From Verrucomicrobiales bacterium (lineage in GTDB: Bacteria; Verrucomicrobiota; Verrucomicrobiia; Verrucomicrobiales; DEV007): 64,000 nt of DNA. Both the position numbers and the translations under genes were made by a program. Below are positions 15,488 to 25,194 of this stretch, piece after piece; positions within the stretch are counted from its first letter, which is position 1; every line of letters starts with the position of its first letter. The notes under the pieces were generated by a model, which saw only the letters and a program-made list of their open reading frames with translations, was not told the DNA's origin and made no database searches. The stretch is from positions 248,001-312,000 of the forward strand of contig JARGPJ010000002.1 of the NCBI GenBank assembly GCA_029212615.1. The letters are read 5' to 3'.

Positions 15488-17821
15488 TCACTCCTCGATC
15501 AACGTCTCGCGAAACACTTCAAGCCTTCTATAATCCAGCCCCGGGGGCCGATGCTCAAGAAGCCAATCCAGATCATCCCGCGCGCCGGAAAGGTTATCAC
15601 CCTTCATCCGCAGGAGAGCGCGCTGAAAGCGCTCAGGGGCCGCGTTGGGTTCAATTGCGAGGAGGAGTTCAAGGTAGTTTACAGCTCCCTCAGGTGTCTG
15701 CTTCCGATTGATCTCAATGTCCACGAGGTTTCGAAGCATCCGCACGGCAATCTCTCTGGCATCAGCCGGATGAAAGGCCGATTTCTCCGGCGCTGATCCA
15801 AGCAGATCCCAAATCTCACGCACGGCACCACTGCGATCGATCATGCTCCCCCCTTCAAAGACATCCACAAAAAGTGAGCGCCCCTCTCCTTCTTTCTCGT
15901 AATCGAGCCCGACCATGAACTTTCCGGGTAGAGACACGCCATAGACCCCTTCGATCTGGAGCCGCCGTGCCAGTTCAACAAAAATAACGCTGAGCGTAAT
16001 GGGCAGCCCTTCGCGGTCGTCGAGGACGTGATTCACATAGCTATTGGCGTGGTGGTAATATTCACTTCGACTCCCGTGAAAACCATTCTCCTGAAAGAGA
16101 AACTCGGTCAATGCGGTGACGCGTTCTTTCGCGTCACCTTCGAGCGAATGCTCATCGAGATACTCCCGGGCATCGTCAACCAGTCGCGAAAAGACACCTC
16201 GATAATAATCGAGATCAAGGGAGGAATCATCCAGTCGGGAAATCTGAAGCCCCACCTCAAAAAGGTCGATTTCAGACTCAGGACGATCAAGTGACATCAT
16301 CATTTCGTTGATGATCTCTCTGAGATAAACTTCCCTTTCAAGGCGCCGAAGCCGCCCCGCGAGTTCGGCGAGCTCGGCGGCTCTCTCCAGAAGGAGTTCT
16401 CTTCCATGCTCACTTTCCCGACTGAACTCGGCAATCACTTCCTCCACCTCCTGCTGATCAAGAAAACGATCGATGCTTTTCGTCATGCGCTGCCGTTCAG
16501 CTTTGGGCAGGGAGTCTGAACCGAGATCTTTCGAAAGTGAAAATCCACGGAATTCCGCCTCCGTACGACGAAATTTACAAAGCCCTACTTTTCCGCCGCG
16601 AAGCCCTTCGTCTTTCAGCTCCATAACCTTCTCGTCATTGACCCAGGCGGAAATGGTCGCGCCATCTACCCGGACACGCAGCTTGTTCCAGCTCCCCCGA
16701 AGATATGAGGAAGCTTCGACTTGCTCAAGAATCACCCAGCTGTACACATCAGGTCCTTCGAACCGGGTCAGACGCATCTGCCCTGCACTGGGATAAAAGC
16801 CGTAGTGTTTGTCACCACTATCGGAGGCAAAGGCGAGTCCCGCCGCGCCGCTCTCATCATCGAGTCTGACACTGACCTCAAGCTCGTAGCGGCCTTCAGG
16901 AACATCCAGACTCGATAGACAGAGCGAACGCCCCCCGAAGCCGGCCCCAAGCTGTCTCGCCCGGATGACGCCACCCCGCTGATTCCAGTCTGCCCCCATG
17001 ATCGGAGTCCACTGCCGCGGGTCGAGCATGCCAATGGTTCTCCAGCGGCTCATGGGCACCGGATTCGGCTTCTCGAGAAGCATCTTGAGATCGTTCCCCG
17101 GTACCGCAAAGCCAAGGTTGTCGGTGACACGGTGTCGAAGCGTCACAACGCCCATCACCTCGCCCTCCATATTAATGACAGGCCCGCCGCTGTTCCCCTG
17201 TTCGATCGGCATCGCGAGCTGAAGCATGGGGTAATCGGGAGTCTCATCGCCGACGAAGCCCTCTTCCAATTCCCGTATCGCCGAAATCACTCCCGCAACG
17301 ACGCTGAAACTCAGCCCCTGCGGGGCACCAAATCCCGCGATGAGCTGGCCTTGTTCAGCTGTATCGGAATCCGCGAGCGGTAACGCTTTCAGTTCCTCTG
17401 CCTCCGCGGCGATACGAATCACCGCGAGATCGTATCGGCGATCCCACGCCTGCACTTCAACCACTTCATGGACAGAACCATCGAACAGTTCAACTTCGAT
17501 GGGACGCCCCTCACCGATAACATGCAAATTCGTCGCGATGAGGCCATCCTCCGAAACAATGAATCCCGAACCCGTGCCGCGACTTTCTCCATCGCGCCCC
17601 AGTTGGCGGACCGTTACGATAGAAGGCTTTGCCAGAGCGGTAAGGGATTTGATTTTACCCGGCTCAATAAATTGCCGCACTTCCTTAAAACCCTGAGAAA
17701 CCTCAAGTGCTTCCGCGGCAGCATCCGAAAACGGATCAAACTCTTCTGTTCCGTCCTGCGCCCCCGAAGTATGTGATACCATAAGAATGGCGAGGGTGTG
17801 GAGAATGGGCGTAAGTCTCAT
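15488..17821 (-). CDS. secreted trypsin-like protease / jelly-roll / SirB1-like fusion
   Basis: A 777-residue protein starting at the ATG at 17821 (MRLTPILHTL), with a signal peptide to about residue 21. A longer frame extends upstream but runs antisense through the FG-GAP gene and is not credible. Residues ~55-235 are a trypsin/HtrA-like protease with His100, Asp131 and Ser211 (EQGNSGGP) intact. Residues ~265-430 resemble a DUF1080/LamG-type jelly roll. Residues ~440-777 contain a SirB1 N-terminal/transglutaminase-like region (GLPITLSVIFVELARRL, LPGKFMVGL) and a TPR-like end. There is no PDZ domain. The combination suggests an exported protease with a ligand-binding module. It diverges from the FG-GAP gene with a 52-bp shared promoter region. 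Confidence 0.85.
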   Translation of the reverse strand: MRLTPILHTLAILMVSHTSGAQDGTEEFDPFSDAAAEALEVSQGFKEVRQFIEPGKIKSLTALAKPSIVTVRQLGRDGESRGTGSGFIVSEDGLIATNLHVIGEGRPIEVELFDGSVHEVVEVQAWDRRYDLAVIRIAAEAEELKALPLADSDTAEQGQLIAGFGAPQGLSFSVVAGVISAIRELEEGFVGDETPDYPMLQLAMPIEQGNSGGPVINMEGEVMGVVTLRHRVTDNLGFAVPGNDLKMLLEKPNPVPMSRWRTIGMLDPRQWTPIMGADWNQRGGVIRARQLGAGFGGRSLCLSSLDVPEGRYELEVSVRLDDESGAAGLAFASDSGDKHYGFYPSAGQMRLTRFEGPDVYSWVILEQVEASSYLRGSWNKLRVRVDGATISAWVNDEKVMELKDEGLRGGKVGLCKFRRTEAEFRGFSLSKDLGSDSLPKAERQRMTKSIDRFLDQQEVEEVIAEFSRESEHGRELLLERAAELAELAGRLRRLEREVYLREIINEMMMSLDRPESEIDLFEVGLQISRLDDSSLDLDYYRGVFSRLVDDAREYLDEHSLEGDAKERVTALTEFLFQENGFHGSRSEYYHHANSYVNHVLDDREGLPITLSVIFVELARRLQIEGVYGVSLPGKFMVGLDYEKEGEGRSLFVDVFEGGSMIDRSGAVREIWDLLGSAPEKSAFHPADAREIAVRMLRNLVDIEINRKQTPEGAVNYLELLLAIEPNAAPERFQRALLRMKGDNLSGARDDLDWLLEHRPPGLDYRRLEVFRETLIEE

Positions 17822-17873
17822 GAAACAATGCTTTCGCTGATCGGCAGCATGACGGTATAGAATACTCCTGACA

Positions 17874-19073
17874 ATGAAAACTGTGACAGTCTCTTGTATT
17901 TCCCTTGGCATCTTAACCCTCTCAGGTAGCCTTTCGGCCGCAGAATGGAGTCGGCATACAATCGATCCGTCGAGCGGAATCGAACACCGGACCGGTGCGG
18001 ATGGCATCCGACCCGCCGATATCAACGGGGACGGCTTGATCGACTTCGTGACCGGTTGGGAAGACGGTAGCGCGATCCGTTTCTGCCTCAATCCGGGACC
18101 CGAAAAAGTCAAAGCCCCCTGGCAGGCAACAACCGTGTTAAAGGTCACCGGGGCTGAAGACTCCGTTTTTGCAGACCTCGACGGAGATGGTGTTCTTGAC
18201 ATCGTAACGGCAACGGAGGGAAAAAAACGAACCGTCTTTGTCTCCTGGGCGCCAACCTCCCCCGATCGCCTCACCGACGGTGACGCATGGGAATCCTCGG
18301 CCTTTCCAGACACCCGGAACACGCAGTGGTGGATGTATACCCTACCGCTTGATGTGGATCTCGATGGAGACATCGATCTGCTCGTTGGATCGAAAAGCAG
18401 TGGCGCCTCACTTACCTGGCTGGAGAATCCGGGGCACGGAATGGCTCGTAAACTTTCTATCTGGAAAACGCATCGGCTCTTTGATGCCGGGTGGATCATG
18501 AGCCTGCGCCTGCTTGAGGAGGGCGAACAGCGATACATCGTCTTTTCCGATCGAAAGGGCCTTCACTCCGGCGTCTTTCTACTACCGCTTCTTGAAGAGG
18601 CGCCCTGGTTTGGAGAACCGGTTTGCATCGGCGCGCCTGACGAGGAGGTCATGTTCCTCGATCTCGCCTATCTTGACGACGACGACAGCCTGGACGTGGT
18701 CGCCGCGATCCGGCCGGATCAAATTAGGATATTCTACCAACCTGAGAATCCTCTCACTCTGTGGGAAGACACAGCCGATCTGGACCCGATACCATCCATC
18801 GAATTTGGTGAAAGCAAGGCAGTACACGTTGGCGATTTAGATGGAGATGAAATCCCGGACTTCGCGATCACCTGCGAACATGCCAGTGGCTCTAAACGGG
18901 GGGTCCTCTGGGCAAATGTATTCTCCGAATTTTTCCCGATCAGTAATTCTGAAGGCGTAAAATTCGACCGCATCGAGCTCATCGATCTCGATAATGATGG
19001 CGATCTCGATCTTGTCACCTGCGAGGAGAAAACCGGGCTCGGAGTCGTCTGGTACGAAAACCCTCTTCAGTAA
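17874..19073 (+). CDS. secreted FG-GAP/VCBS repeat protein, paralogue
   Basis: A 399-residue protein with a signal peptide (MKTVTVSCISLGILTL to LSAA). Calcium-loop repeats include DINGDGLIDFV, DLDGDGVLDIV, DVDLDGDIDLL, DLDGDEIPDFA and DLDNDGDLDLV, compatible with a six- or seven-bladed propeller. Architecture and length match the protein at 644-1855. A TATAGAAT box lies close to the start in the short divergent region shared with the protease fusion. The PSCyt-DUF1549-DUF1553 gene follows after 61 bp, a common PVC arrangement. The ligand is unknown. Confidence 0.87.
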   Translation: MKTVTVSCISLGILTLSGSLSAAEWSRHTIDPSSGIEHRTGADGIRPADINGDGLIDFVTGWEDGSAIRFCLNPGPEKVKAPWQATTVLKVTGAEDSVFADLDGDGVLDIVTATEGKKRTVFVSWAPTSPDRLTDGDAWESSAFPDTRNTQWWMYTLPLDVDLDGDIDLLVGSKSSGASLTWLENPGHGMARKLSIWKTHRLFDAGWIMSLRLLEEGEQRYIVFSDRKGLHSGVFLLPLLEEAPWFGEPVCIGAPDEEVMFLDLAYLDDDDSLDVVAAIRPDQIRIFYQPENPLTLWEDTADLDPIPSIEFGESKAVHVGDLDGDEIPDFAITCEHASGSKRGVLWANVFSEFFPISNSEGVKFDRIELIDLDNDGDLDLVTCEEKTGLGVVWYENPLQ

Positions 19074-19134
19074 AAAGGTAAAAACATCGAAACTGCGACC
19101 ATGGGGAAGAGTTGAATCCTTCAACTGACCCGCC

Positions 19135-21642
19135 ATGAACGTTTTTCGTCCTGTCTTCCTTTATGCTTTTTTGTTTTGGTGTCCTCTACTTCTCCCCGCC
19201 GCGGAGAAGAGAGAGCTATCACAAGAGGAGACTGAATTTTTCGAGAAAAAGATTCGGCCGGCACTCGTTAAGCATTGTTACAAGTGCCACGCCGAAGAAG
19301 GCGACAAAGTGAAAGGAGGCCTCCTCCTCGATACGCGGGAGACGTCCCTTTCCGGGGGCGATTCCGGCCCCGCGGTAGTGCCCTTTGACCTGAACGAGAG
19401 CCTCCTCTACCTCGCCATAACCTACGAGGACAGCAGCCTCGAAATGCCTCCAAAATACAAGTTGGAAGAGGACGTCATTTCTGACTTTAAACAGTGGATC
19501 GAAATGGGTGCCCCCGATCCGCGAGACCGTCAGCCGAAAGAAGGCGCGCCGCAGGAATACACAAACACGATCGACATCGATGAAGGCCGCCAATTCTGGG
19601 CCTATCAAGCACCTCACAATCCGGAGATCCCGGAACAGGTCGATGCGAACTGGGTCCTGCAGCCAATCGACCACTTTGTCAGTCAACAACATCGGGAGAA
19701 GGGCCTTACCCCGGCCGCAGATGCCGACGCAAGAACTTTGATAAGGCGACTCTCTTTCGATCTAACCGGACTCCCCCCCTCCAGCGCTGTCGTGGGATCA
19801 TTCGTCGAAGCACATAATGCCGACCGCGACCACGCGATCGCCACTGCCGTGAAACGGCTTCTGGACTCTCCTCAGTTTGGTGAGCGTTTTGGTCGCCACT
19901 GGCTGGATGTTGCGCGCTACGCGGAATCTTCCGGTAAGGAGGTTAATGCGACCTTTCCACATGCCTGGAGATACCGGGATTATGTGATCGATTCCTTCAA
20001 CGCCGATAAACCGTTCGATCAGTTCGTACTTGAGCAAATCGCCGGTGACCTTCTCCCTGCAAACTCAGCAGCACAGGAGGCCGAACACACGGTTGCGACC
20101 AGCTTTCTCGCGATCGGAACCAAGGGACTCAATGAACAGAATGCCCGACAGTTTCGTTTCGACCTCGTTGATGAGCAGATCGATACAACGACGCAGGCCT
20201 TCCTCGCGACCACGGCTGCTTGTGCCCGTTGTCATGATCACAAATTCGATCCTATTCCCATGTCCGACTACTATGCCATGGCCGGAATCTTTCTCAGCAG
20301 CGAGACTCTTTTCGGGACCGCCGAAGCGCTCCAGAACCGAAAGGCGACCGATCTCATTCCCCTGCCCGCCGGTGCTCACTCCGGCACCGGAGTGAAACCG
20401 CTCGCCGAATTGATCGACCTTGAATTTCAAAAAGCTACGCTGCAGGAGAACCTTGATAAACTTCTTACCGAAACGAGAGAAGCCCGTCGAAGTGGAGATG
20501 GCGAGCGTGCCACCGAACTTCGCCTTCAAATCCTGAGACATCAGAATCAGATCGGAATTGCTGATCGCATCCTTGCCTCCTATGATGATGACGGCTATCC
20601 GAAACCACTCAGCATGGGAATGAAGGATTTATCCTCCCCCTTTGATTCGCAAATTTTGATTCGGGGCGAGGAGGATAACCCCACTGATGAAAGGGTTCCG
20701 AGAGGATTCATTCAGGTCGTAAAGACCTCCGATGAAGAGCCCATCAGCGCCGACGAGAGTGGGCGGCTCCAACTCGCCGGGTGGATCACCTCTCCGGAGA
20801 ATCCGCTCACCGCCCGCGTCTATGTGAACCGTATCTGGTCCTGGCTCTTCGGAGAGGGAATCGTCCGCAGCATTGACAACTTTGGTTCCACTGGAGATGA
20901 GCCGACGCACCCTGAGCTGCTCGACTATCTTGCCGTTCGCCTGATCGAACTTGACTGGTCGACCAAGCAGCTTGTTCAGGAAATTGTCACGAGCCGAACT
21001 TACCGAATGAGCTCCGCCTTTCGCGAAGATCATTTTGAGAAAGACCCGGAGAACCATTCGCTCTGGCGGGCAAATAAACGCCGCCTCGACGCCGAGGCCA
21101 TTCGCGACTCCGCTCTTGCTGTGAGCGGACAGCTGAACCTGGAGCGCCCCGCCGGCTCACTCGTTTCTGAAGCAGGGGATGGATTTGTCGGCAGGAACAT
21201 TCAGGAGGATGAGATCAATAGCGAAACGACTTATCGCTCCGTGTACTTGCCCATCGCCCGGGGCCTCGTCCCCGAATCACTCGGGCTTTTTGATTTCGCG
21301 GACCCCAGCCTGCTTTCCGGAAAACGGGAAATCACGACCGTTCCTTCGCAAGCTCTCTACATGATGAATTCGCCTTTCATCCTCAAGAATGCAAAAGCGA
21401 TGGCATCCTACCTCACGACAGACATCGGACTCCGGGGCGAAGAATTAGTGAGCGAAGCTTTTTACCTTTGCTACTCCCGACCACCAACTCCCGGGGAAAG
21501 CGAACGCACCACGCAGTTTATCGAACGCTTCCTTATCGTCGCCAAAGAAGAGGGCCTTCCACCTCTCGAAGCCCGTCTCCTTGCTCTCACTACCTTTTGT
21601 CAATCGCTCATCGGCTCCGCCGAGTTTCGCTACCTCAACTAA
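19135..21642 (+). CDS. planctomycete-type cytochrome C, DUF1549 and DUF1553 protein
   Basis: An 835-residue secreted protein with a signal peptide (residues 1-22). The N-terminal PSCyt1 domain has the heme motif CYKCH near residue 48. DUF1549 (PSCyt2) follows, with LTGLPPS, RYAESSG and a second heme-like motif CARCH near residue 363. A short charged helical linker comes next, then DUF1553 (PSD1) with NRIWSWLFGEGIV and YMMNSPF. These proteins are abundant in Planctomycetes and Verrucomicrobia and are usually paired with DUF1501 proteins, as here (18 bp to the next gene). A role in periplasmic oxidation or polysaccharide handling is commonly proposed but not established. Confidence 0.95.
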   Translation: MNVFRPVFLYAFLFWCPLLLPAAEKRELSQEETEFFEKKIRPALVKHCYKCHAEEGDKVKGGLLLDTRETSLSGGDSGPAVVPFDLNESLLYLAITYEDSSLEMPPKYKLEEDVISDFKQWIEMGAPDPRDRQPKEGAPQEYTNTIDIDEGRQFWAYQAPHNPEIPEQVDANWVLQPIDHFVSQQHREKGLTPAADADARTLIRRLSFDLTGLPPSSAVVGSFVEAHNADRDHAIATAVKRLLDSPQFGERFGRHWLDVARYAESSGKEVNATFPHAWRYRDYVIDSFNADKPFDQFVLEQIAGDLLPANSAAQEAEHTVATSFLAIGTKGLNEQNARQFRFDLVDEQIDTTTQAFLATTAACARCHDHKFDPIPMSDYYAMAGIFLSSETLFGTAEALQNRKATDLIPLPAGAHSGTGVKPLAELIDLEFQKATLQENLDKLLTETREARRSGDGERATELRLQILRHQNQIGIADRILASYDDDGYPKPLSMGMKDLSSPFDSQILIRGEEDNPTDERVPRGFIQVVKTSDEEPISADESGRLQLAGWITSPENPLTARVYVNRIWSWLFGEGIVRSIDNFGSTGDEPTHPELLDYLAVRLIELDWSTKQLVQEIVTSRTYRMSSAFREDHFEKDPENHSLWRANKRRLDAEAIRDSALAVSGQLNLERPAGSLVSEAGDGFVGRNIQEDEINSETTYRSVYLPIARGLVPESLGLFDFADPSLLSGKREITTVPSQALYMMNSPFILKNAKAMASYLTTDIGLRGEELVSEAFYLCYSRPPTPGESERTTQFIERFLIVAKEEGLPPLEARLLALTTFCQSLIGSAEFRYLN

Positions 21643-21660
21643 TCCTCGATCAGACCCTGT

Positions 21661-23055
21661 ATGATGAAGAACACACCTCTCTTTCAACCCAGTCGGCGCC
21701 AGGTTCTGCAGTCAGCCTCCAGTGGTTTTGGCTACCTTGCTTTCTCTGCACTGAGCAGCCTCGCTACTCAGAAAAGTTTCGGATCGAATCTGAATCCACT
21801 CGCACCGAAAGCCCCCCACTTCGCAGGGACCGCAAAACGCGTTATTTTCATGGCGATGCAAGGCGCTCCCTCTCATGTCGACACTTTCGACTACAAGCCT
21901 CAGCTGACGAAAGACACCGGGCAGGATGCGAAAGGCTACGCGAAACTGCTCGGATCCCCTTTCGAGTTCAAACAACACGGTCAAAGCGGCCTCCCGATCT
22001 CGAGCCTCTTTCCTCATCTCGCCAAACACGCTGATGATCTCTGTATAATCAACAGCATGCACACAGATCTGCCGAATCACCCCCAGGCAACCACGCAGAT
22101 GCACACAGGAAATTTTCAGTTCGTTCGTCCCTCAATGGGCGCCTGGACGCTCTACGGCCTTGGCACAGAGAATGACAGCCTTCCCGGCTTCATCACCCTG
22201 AGCCCTCCCAACGGTGCTCAAAACTATGGAAGTGCCTTTCTCCCCGCAATCTATCAGGGCACTCCAATTGGAAAGCAGGCACGCAATCGTTTTGTCTCGC
22301 AGGAAGCCCGGGACGCCGTTCAGAACATCAGGAACCCGCAACTAAGTAAGGAGCTCCAACGCGTTCAACTCGACTACGTGAAATCGCTCAATACTGAAAA
22401 ACTGGCACGCGATCAATACCATCCCGACGTCGAAGGAATTATTGAATCCTATGAACTGGCTTTCCGAATGCAGGATGAGCTACCTGAAGTGATGAACCTT
22501 TCCGATGAGCCCGCTTCCGTTCAGGCACTTTATGGATTAAATGATCGCACAACGGGGGCCTTCGCTCAGCAATGCATTAAAGCCCGGCGCCTCGCAGAGG
22601 CGGGAGTTCGTTTCATCCAGATTAACCATGGAAACTGGGATCACCACCGCAACCTTAAAGGCGGCCTCGAGCAGAACTGTGCTGAGATTGATCAACCCAT
22701 CGCGGCCCTCCTCGAAGACCTGAAACAGCGCGACATGCTCAAAGACACGCTTGTGATCTGGGCCGGAGAATTCGGCCGTACCCCGCATGGACAAAACGGC
22801 AACGGTCGCGATCACAACAACAAGGGCTACTCACTCTGGATGGCGGGAGGCGGCGTTCAGGGCGGTCTCCGCTACGGGGCCACGGATGATTACGGCTACC
22901 AGGCGATTGAGAACAAAGTTCACATCCATGACTGGCACGCCACGATCCTGCACACGCTGGGCCTGGATCACAAAAACCTTACCTATCAGTATGCCGGACG
23001 CGACTTCAGACTAACCGATGTACACGGTGATGTTGTGAAAGGAATTCTGAGCTAG
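21661..23055 (+). CDS. DUF1501 protein with Tat-like signal
   Basis: A 464-residue DUF1501 protein, a family distantly related to the alkaline phosphatase/sulfatase fold. The N-terminus has a twin-arginine motif (SRRQVLQSASSGFGYLAF), so folded export with a cofactor or metal is likely. Family motifs include GAPSHVDTFDYKP near residue 72, HGNWDHH and GEFGRTP. It sits immediately behind its usual DUF1553 partner, and the two probably work together outside the cytoplasm. The reaction is not known. It converges on opgH with 8 bp between stops. Confidence 0.94.
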   Translation: MMKNTPLFQPSRRQVLQSASSGFGYLAFSALSSLATQKSFGSNLNPLAPKAPHFAGTAKRVIFMAMQGAPSHVDTFDYKPQLTKDTGQDAKGYAKLLGSPFEFKQHGQSGLPISSLFPHLAKHADDLCIINSMHTDLPNHPQATTQMHTGNFQFVRPSMGAWTLYGLGTENDSLPGFITLSPPNGAQNYGSAFLPAIYQGTPIGKQARNRFVSQEARDAVQNIRNPQLSKELQRVQLDYVKSLNTEKLARDQYHPDVEGIIESYELAFRMQDELPEVMNLSDEPASVQALYGLNDRTTGAFAQQCIKARRLAEAGVRFIQINHGNWDHHRNLKGGLEQNCAEIDQPIAALLEDLKQRDMLKDTLVIWAGEFGRTPHGQNGNGRDHNNKGYSLWMAGGGVQGGLRYGATDDYGYQAIENKVHIHDWHATILHTLGLDHKNLTYQYAGRDFRLTDVHGDVVKGILS

Positions 23056-23063
23056 TTATAACC

Positions 23064-25181
23064 CTAGACCGCTACCGAACTTTTCCGTATGGCGTGCTCC
23101 CACCAAGGAGAAAGATCCCCGGAAGACCGCATCCACGCCTCGCGGTGCATCCACAGCATGCTGTCGATGTCAGACAAAATCGTAATGGTATCCTGACGGT
23201 CAAGCGACTTCGGCCCTTCCTTTAAAAGCCGCTCGGCAAGAAGTCGACGCTCAATCGACTCGCCTTCAGTGGGTAACTTGAAGGATTCTTCGGGTGAATA
23301 GACACGCTGACCGGATACCAGCCTGCGACGGGCACGGCGGAGAAGTGAGACATGTACCGCGTTGAGAAAGGGGTCGAGCACCGCACTGGTAACCCCCTGA
23401 TAGGGCTTCTTTTCGTTCTCTTCCCCTGACAAGGCCTCTTCAATCTCACGGGGAGCATTCAATTCCTCCGGTATGATAAATAAATCCTCCCGCTTAAGTG
23501 ATAAACCGATATCCCGTCGACTCGTCCAGACCGAAAAAGGAATACTGAAGCACAGACCGAGGAGGACTGGGGACAACCACCAGAACAAGGTAGGATTAAC
23601 CAGGCCTGCCACGATTCCCACCGCAAGGCCTATCAAGGTGTGAAAGCCGTGTGCAGCGATCGCTTCATCCCAACTCGTCCCCTGGGCGCCCCGGCGCTGA
23701 GCCGCCCAATCCACCGTTCGTCCGACGAAGTTCCAAAGCACAAATTTGGAATGAAACATCATCATGACCGGAGCGAGAAGGGCACTGAAAAAGGTTTCCA
23801 CAATTGCCCCGGTGACCGCGTTTAAGAGTCCTCCGAACTGAGCCTTACGAACCGGGTCAAAAGCCAACTCTGTGATCGCCATTAACTTCGGGCCGAAGAG
23901 AAGACAAAGCGTAAAAATTAAAAGCGGAATTCCTCCGATCAGCGAAGGTTGCTCTGTGACCGGATGGGGATTCCCAAACGCTTTCCCGAACGCAACGCAC
24001 ATGAATAGCAGCCACAGTGGCGACGCAAGGTACCCCAGGATACCGTTAGCAAGATGGATCCTTGTTTTACCGCGTAAACCACGGGCAAAGAGAAGCAGAC
24101 CATGCTGAAGGTTGCCCTGGCACCATCGTTGATCCCGCTGCGCCGATTCAATGATACCCTGTGGGCCTTCCTCGTAGCTTCCATCAAGGTCATGAGCAAG
24201 CCAGACCTCCCATCCAGCACGGCGCAGTAAGCCTGCCTCAACAAAATCGTGAGATAGGATATGCCCCCCGAATGGTTTCCGCCCCGGAAGCTGCGGAAGA
24301 TCACATTCCTTGATGAAGGGACGCAAACGGATGATCGCATTGTGCCCCCAGAAATTGCCACCGCATTGTGACCAATAGCCCAGCCCCTCCAGGAAACCCG
24401 GACCGTAGAGGCGGTTGGAGAATTGCTGCATACGGCCGAATACCGACTCGCCGCCAACAAGCGCAGGGGCCGTTTGAATGAGACCCACTCTCGGATTCCT
24501 CTCCATCCTCCAATAGAGTTCGAGCAATGTCTCTCCTGACATAATACTGTCAGCGTCGAGGACGATCATGTAGCGATAGTGATCCCCCCAGGTCCGGCAG
24601 AAATCAGAAATGTTCCCACTCTTCTTTCCGACATTACTCAGACGGTGTCGATAGAACATCCGCTTATGGGAATTCCGTTGCTGATTCAAATCCATCCAGG
24701 CGGCTTCTTCTGCAATCCATTGCTCCGGATCGGTAGAATCCGACAGGATGAAAAAATCGAACACCTCGTTATTTTCCTGTCGCATCACCGAATCATAGAT
24801 CGCAGCGATTCCGTTGAATACCCTTCCAACCGGCTCGTTATAAATCGGGATGACAATAGCAACACGGGATTGAACAAGCTCAGGCTCTTCCTCGTAATCA
24901 GGCCCTGTCACAGGCATTCGTGCAGCGTTTGACCGAAGCAGACGAATGACGAAACCAAAGGCGGCATGAGTGAATCCAAAAGCAAGGTAACTGAATAAAA
25001 TCACGAAGAGAATCCAAAGAACCCCCGAACTGAAATCCCATCCCAGCGTCCAGAGATAATCCGCCATGAGATATGATCCCGTTCCGGCAATCCCCAACAC
25101 AACAGAGAAGAAGAAAAAGGTCCGCGCAGGTGAATTCCTCTCCTCACTACTCCCCGGCTTCACAGTATCTTTTGAACTCAT
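23064..25181 (-). CDS. opgH: glucan glucosyltransferase OpgH/MdoH
   Basis: A 705-residue inner-membrane family 2 glycosyltransferase that makes the beta-glucan backbone of osmoregulated periplasmic glucans. Two N-terminal membrane segments precede the cytoplasmic GT domain with VLDADSIMSG (DxD), SHDFVEAGLLRRAGWEVW and the acceptor motif QRDQRWCQGNLQHGL. Several more membrane segments follow. The N-terminal cytoplasmic region is shorter than in E. coli MdoH (847 residues). It is the last gene of a minus-strand operon with opgG and a gene of unknown function; the gap to that gene is 13 bp. Confidence 0.95.
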   Translation of the reverse strand: MSSKDTVKPGSSEERNSPARTFFFFSVVLGIAGTGSYLMADYLWTLGWDFSSGVLWILFVILFSYLAFGFTHAAFGFVIRLLRSNAARMPVTGPDYEEEPELVQSRVAIVIPIYNEPVGRVFNGIAAIYDSVMRQENNEVFDFFILSDSTDPEQWIAEEAAWMDLNQQRNSHKRMFYRHRLSNVGKKSGNISDFCRTWGDHYRYMIVLDADSIMSGETLLELYWRMERNPRVGLIQTAPALVGGESVFGRMQQFSNRLYGPGFLEGLGYWSQCGGNFWGHNAIIRLRPFIKECDLPQLPGRKPFGGHILSHDFVEAGLLRRAGWEVWLAHDLDGSYEEGPQGIIESAQRDQRWCQGNLQHGLLLFARGLRGKTRIHLANGILGYLASPLWLLFMCVAFGKAFGNPHPVTEQPSLIGGIPLLIFTLCLLFGPKLMAITELAFDPVRKAQFGGLLNAVTGAIVETFFSALLAPVMMMFHSKFVLWNFVGRTVDWAAQRRGAQGTSWDEAIAAHGFHTLIGLAVGIVAGLVNPTLFWWLSPVLLGLCFSIPFSVWTSRRDIGLSLKREDLFIIPEELNAPREIEEALSGEENEKKPYQGVTSAVLDPFLNAVHVSLLRRARRRLVSGQRVYSPEESFKLPTEGESIERRLLAERLLKEGPKSLDRQDTITILSDIDSMLWMHREAWMRSSGDLSPWWEHAIRKSSVAV

Positions 25182-25194
25182 TTCACCTCGGCAA

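Noticed and set aside
17822..18538. Upstream extension of the protease fusion frame on the minus strand
   Set aside because: It is antisense to the FG-GAP gene, has low-complexity composition and precedes a clean signal-peptide start at 17821.
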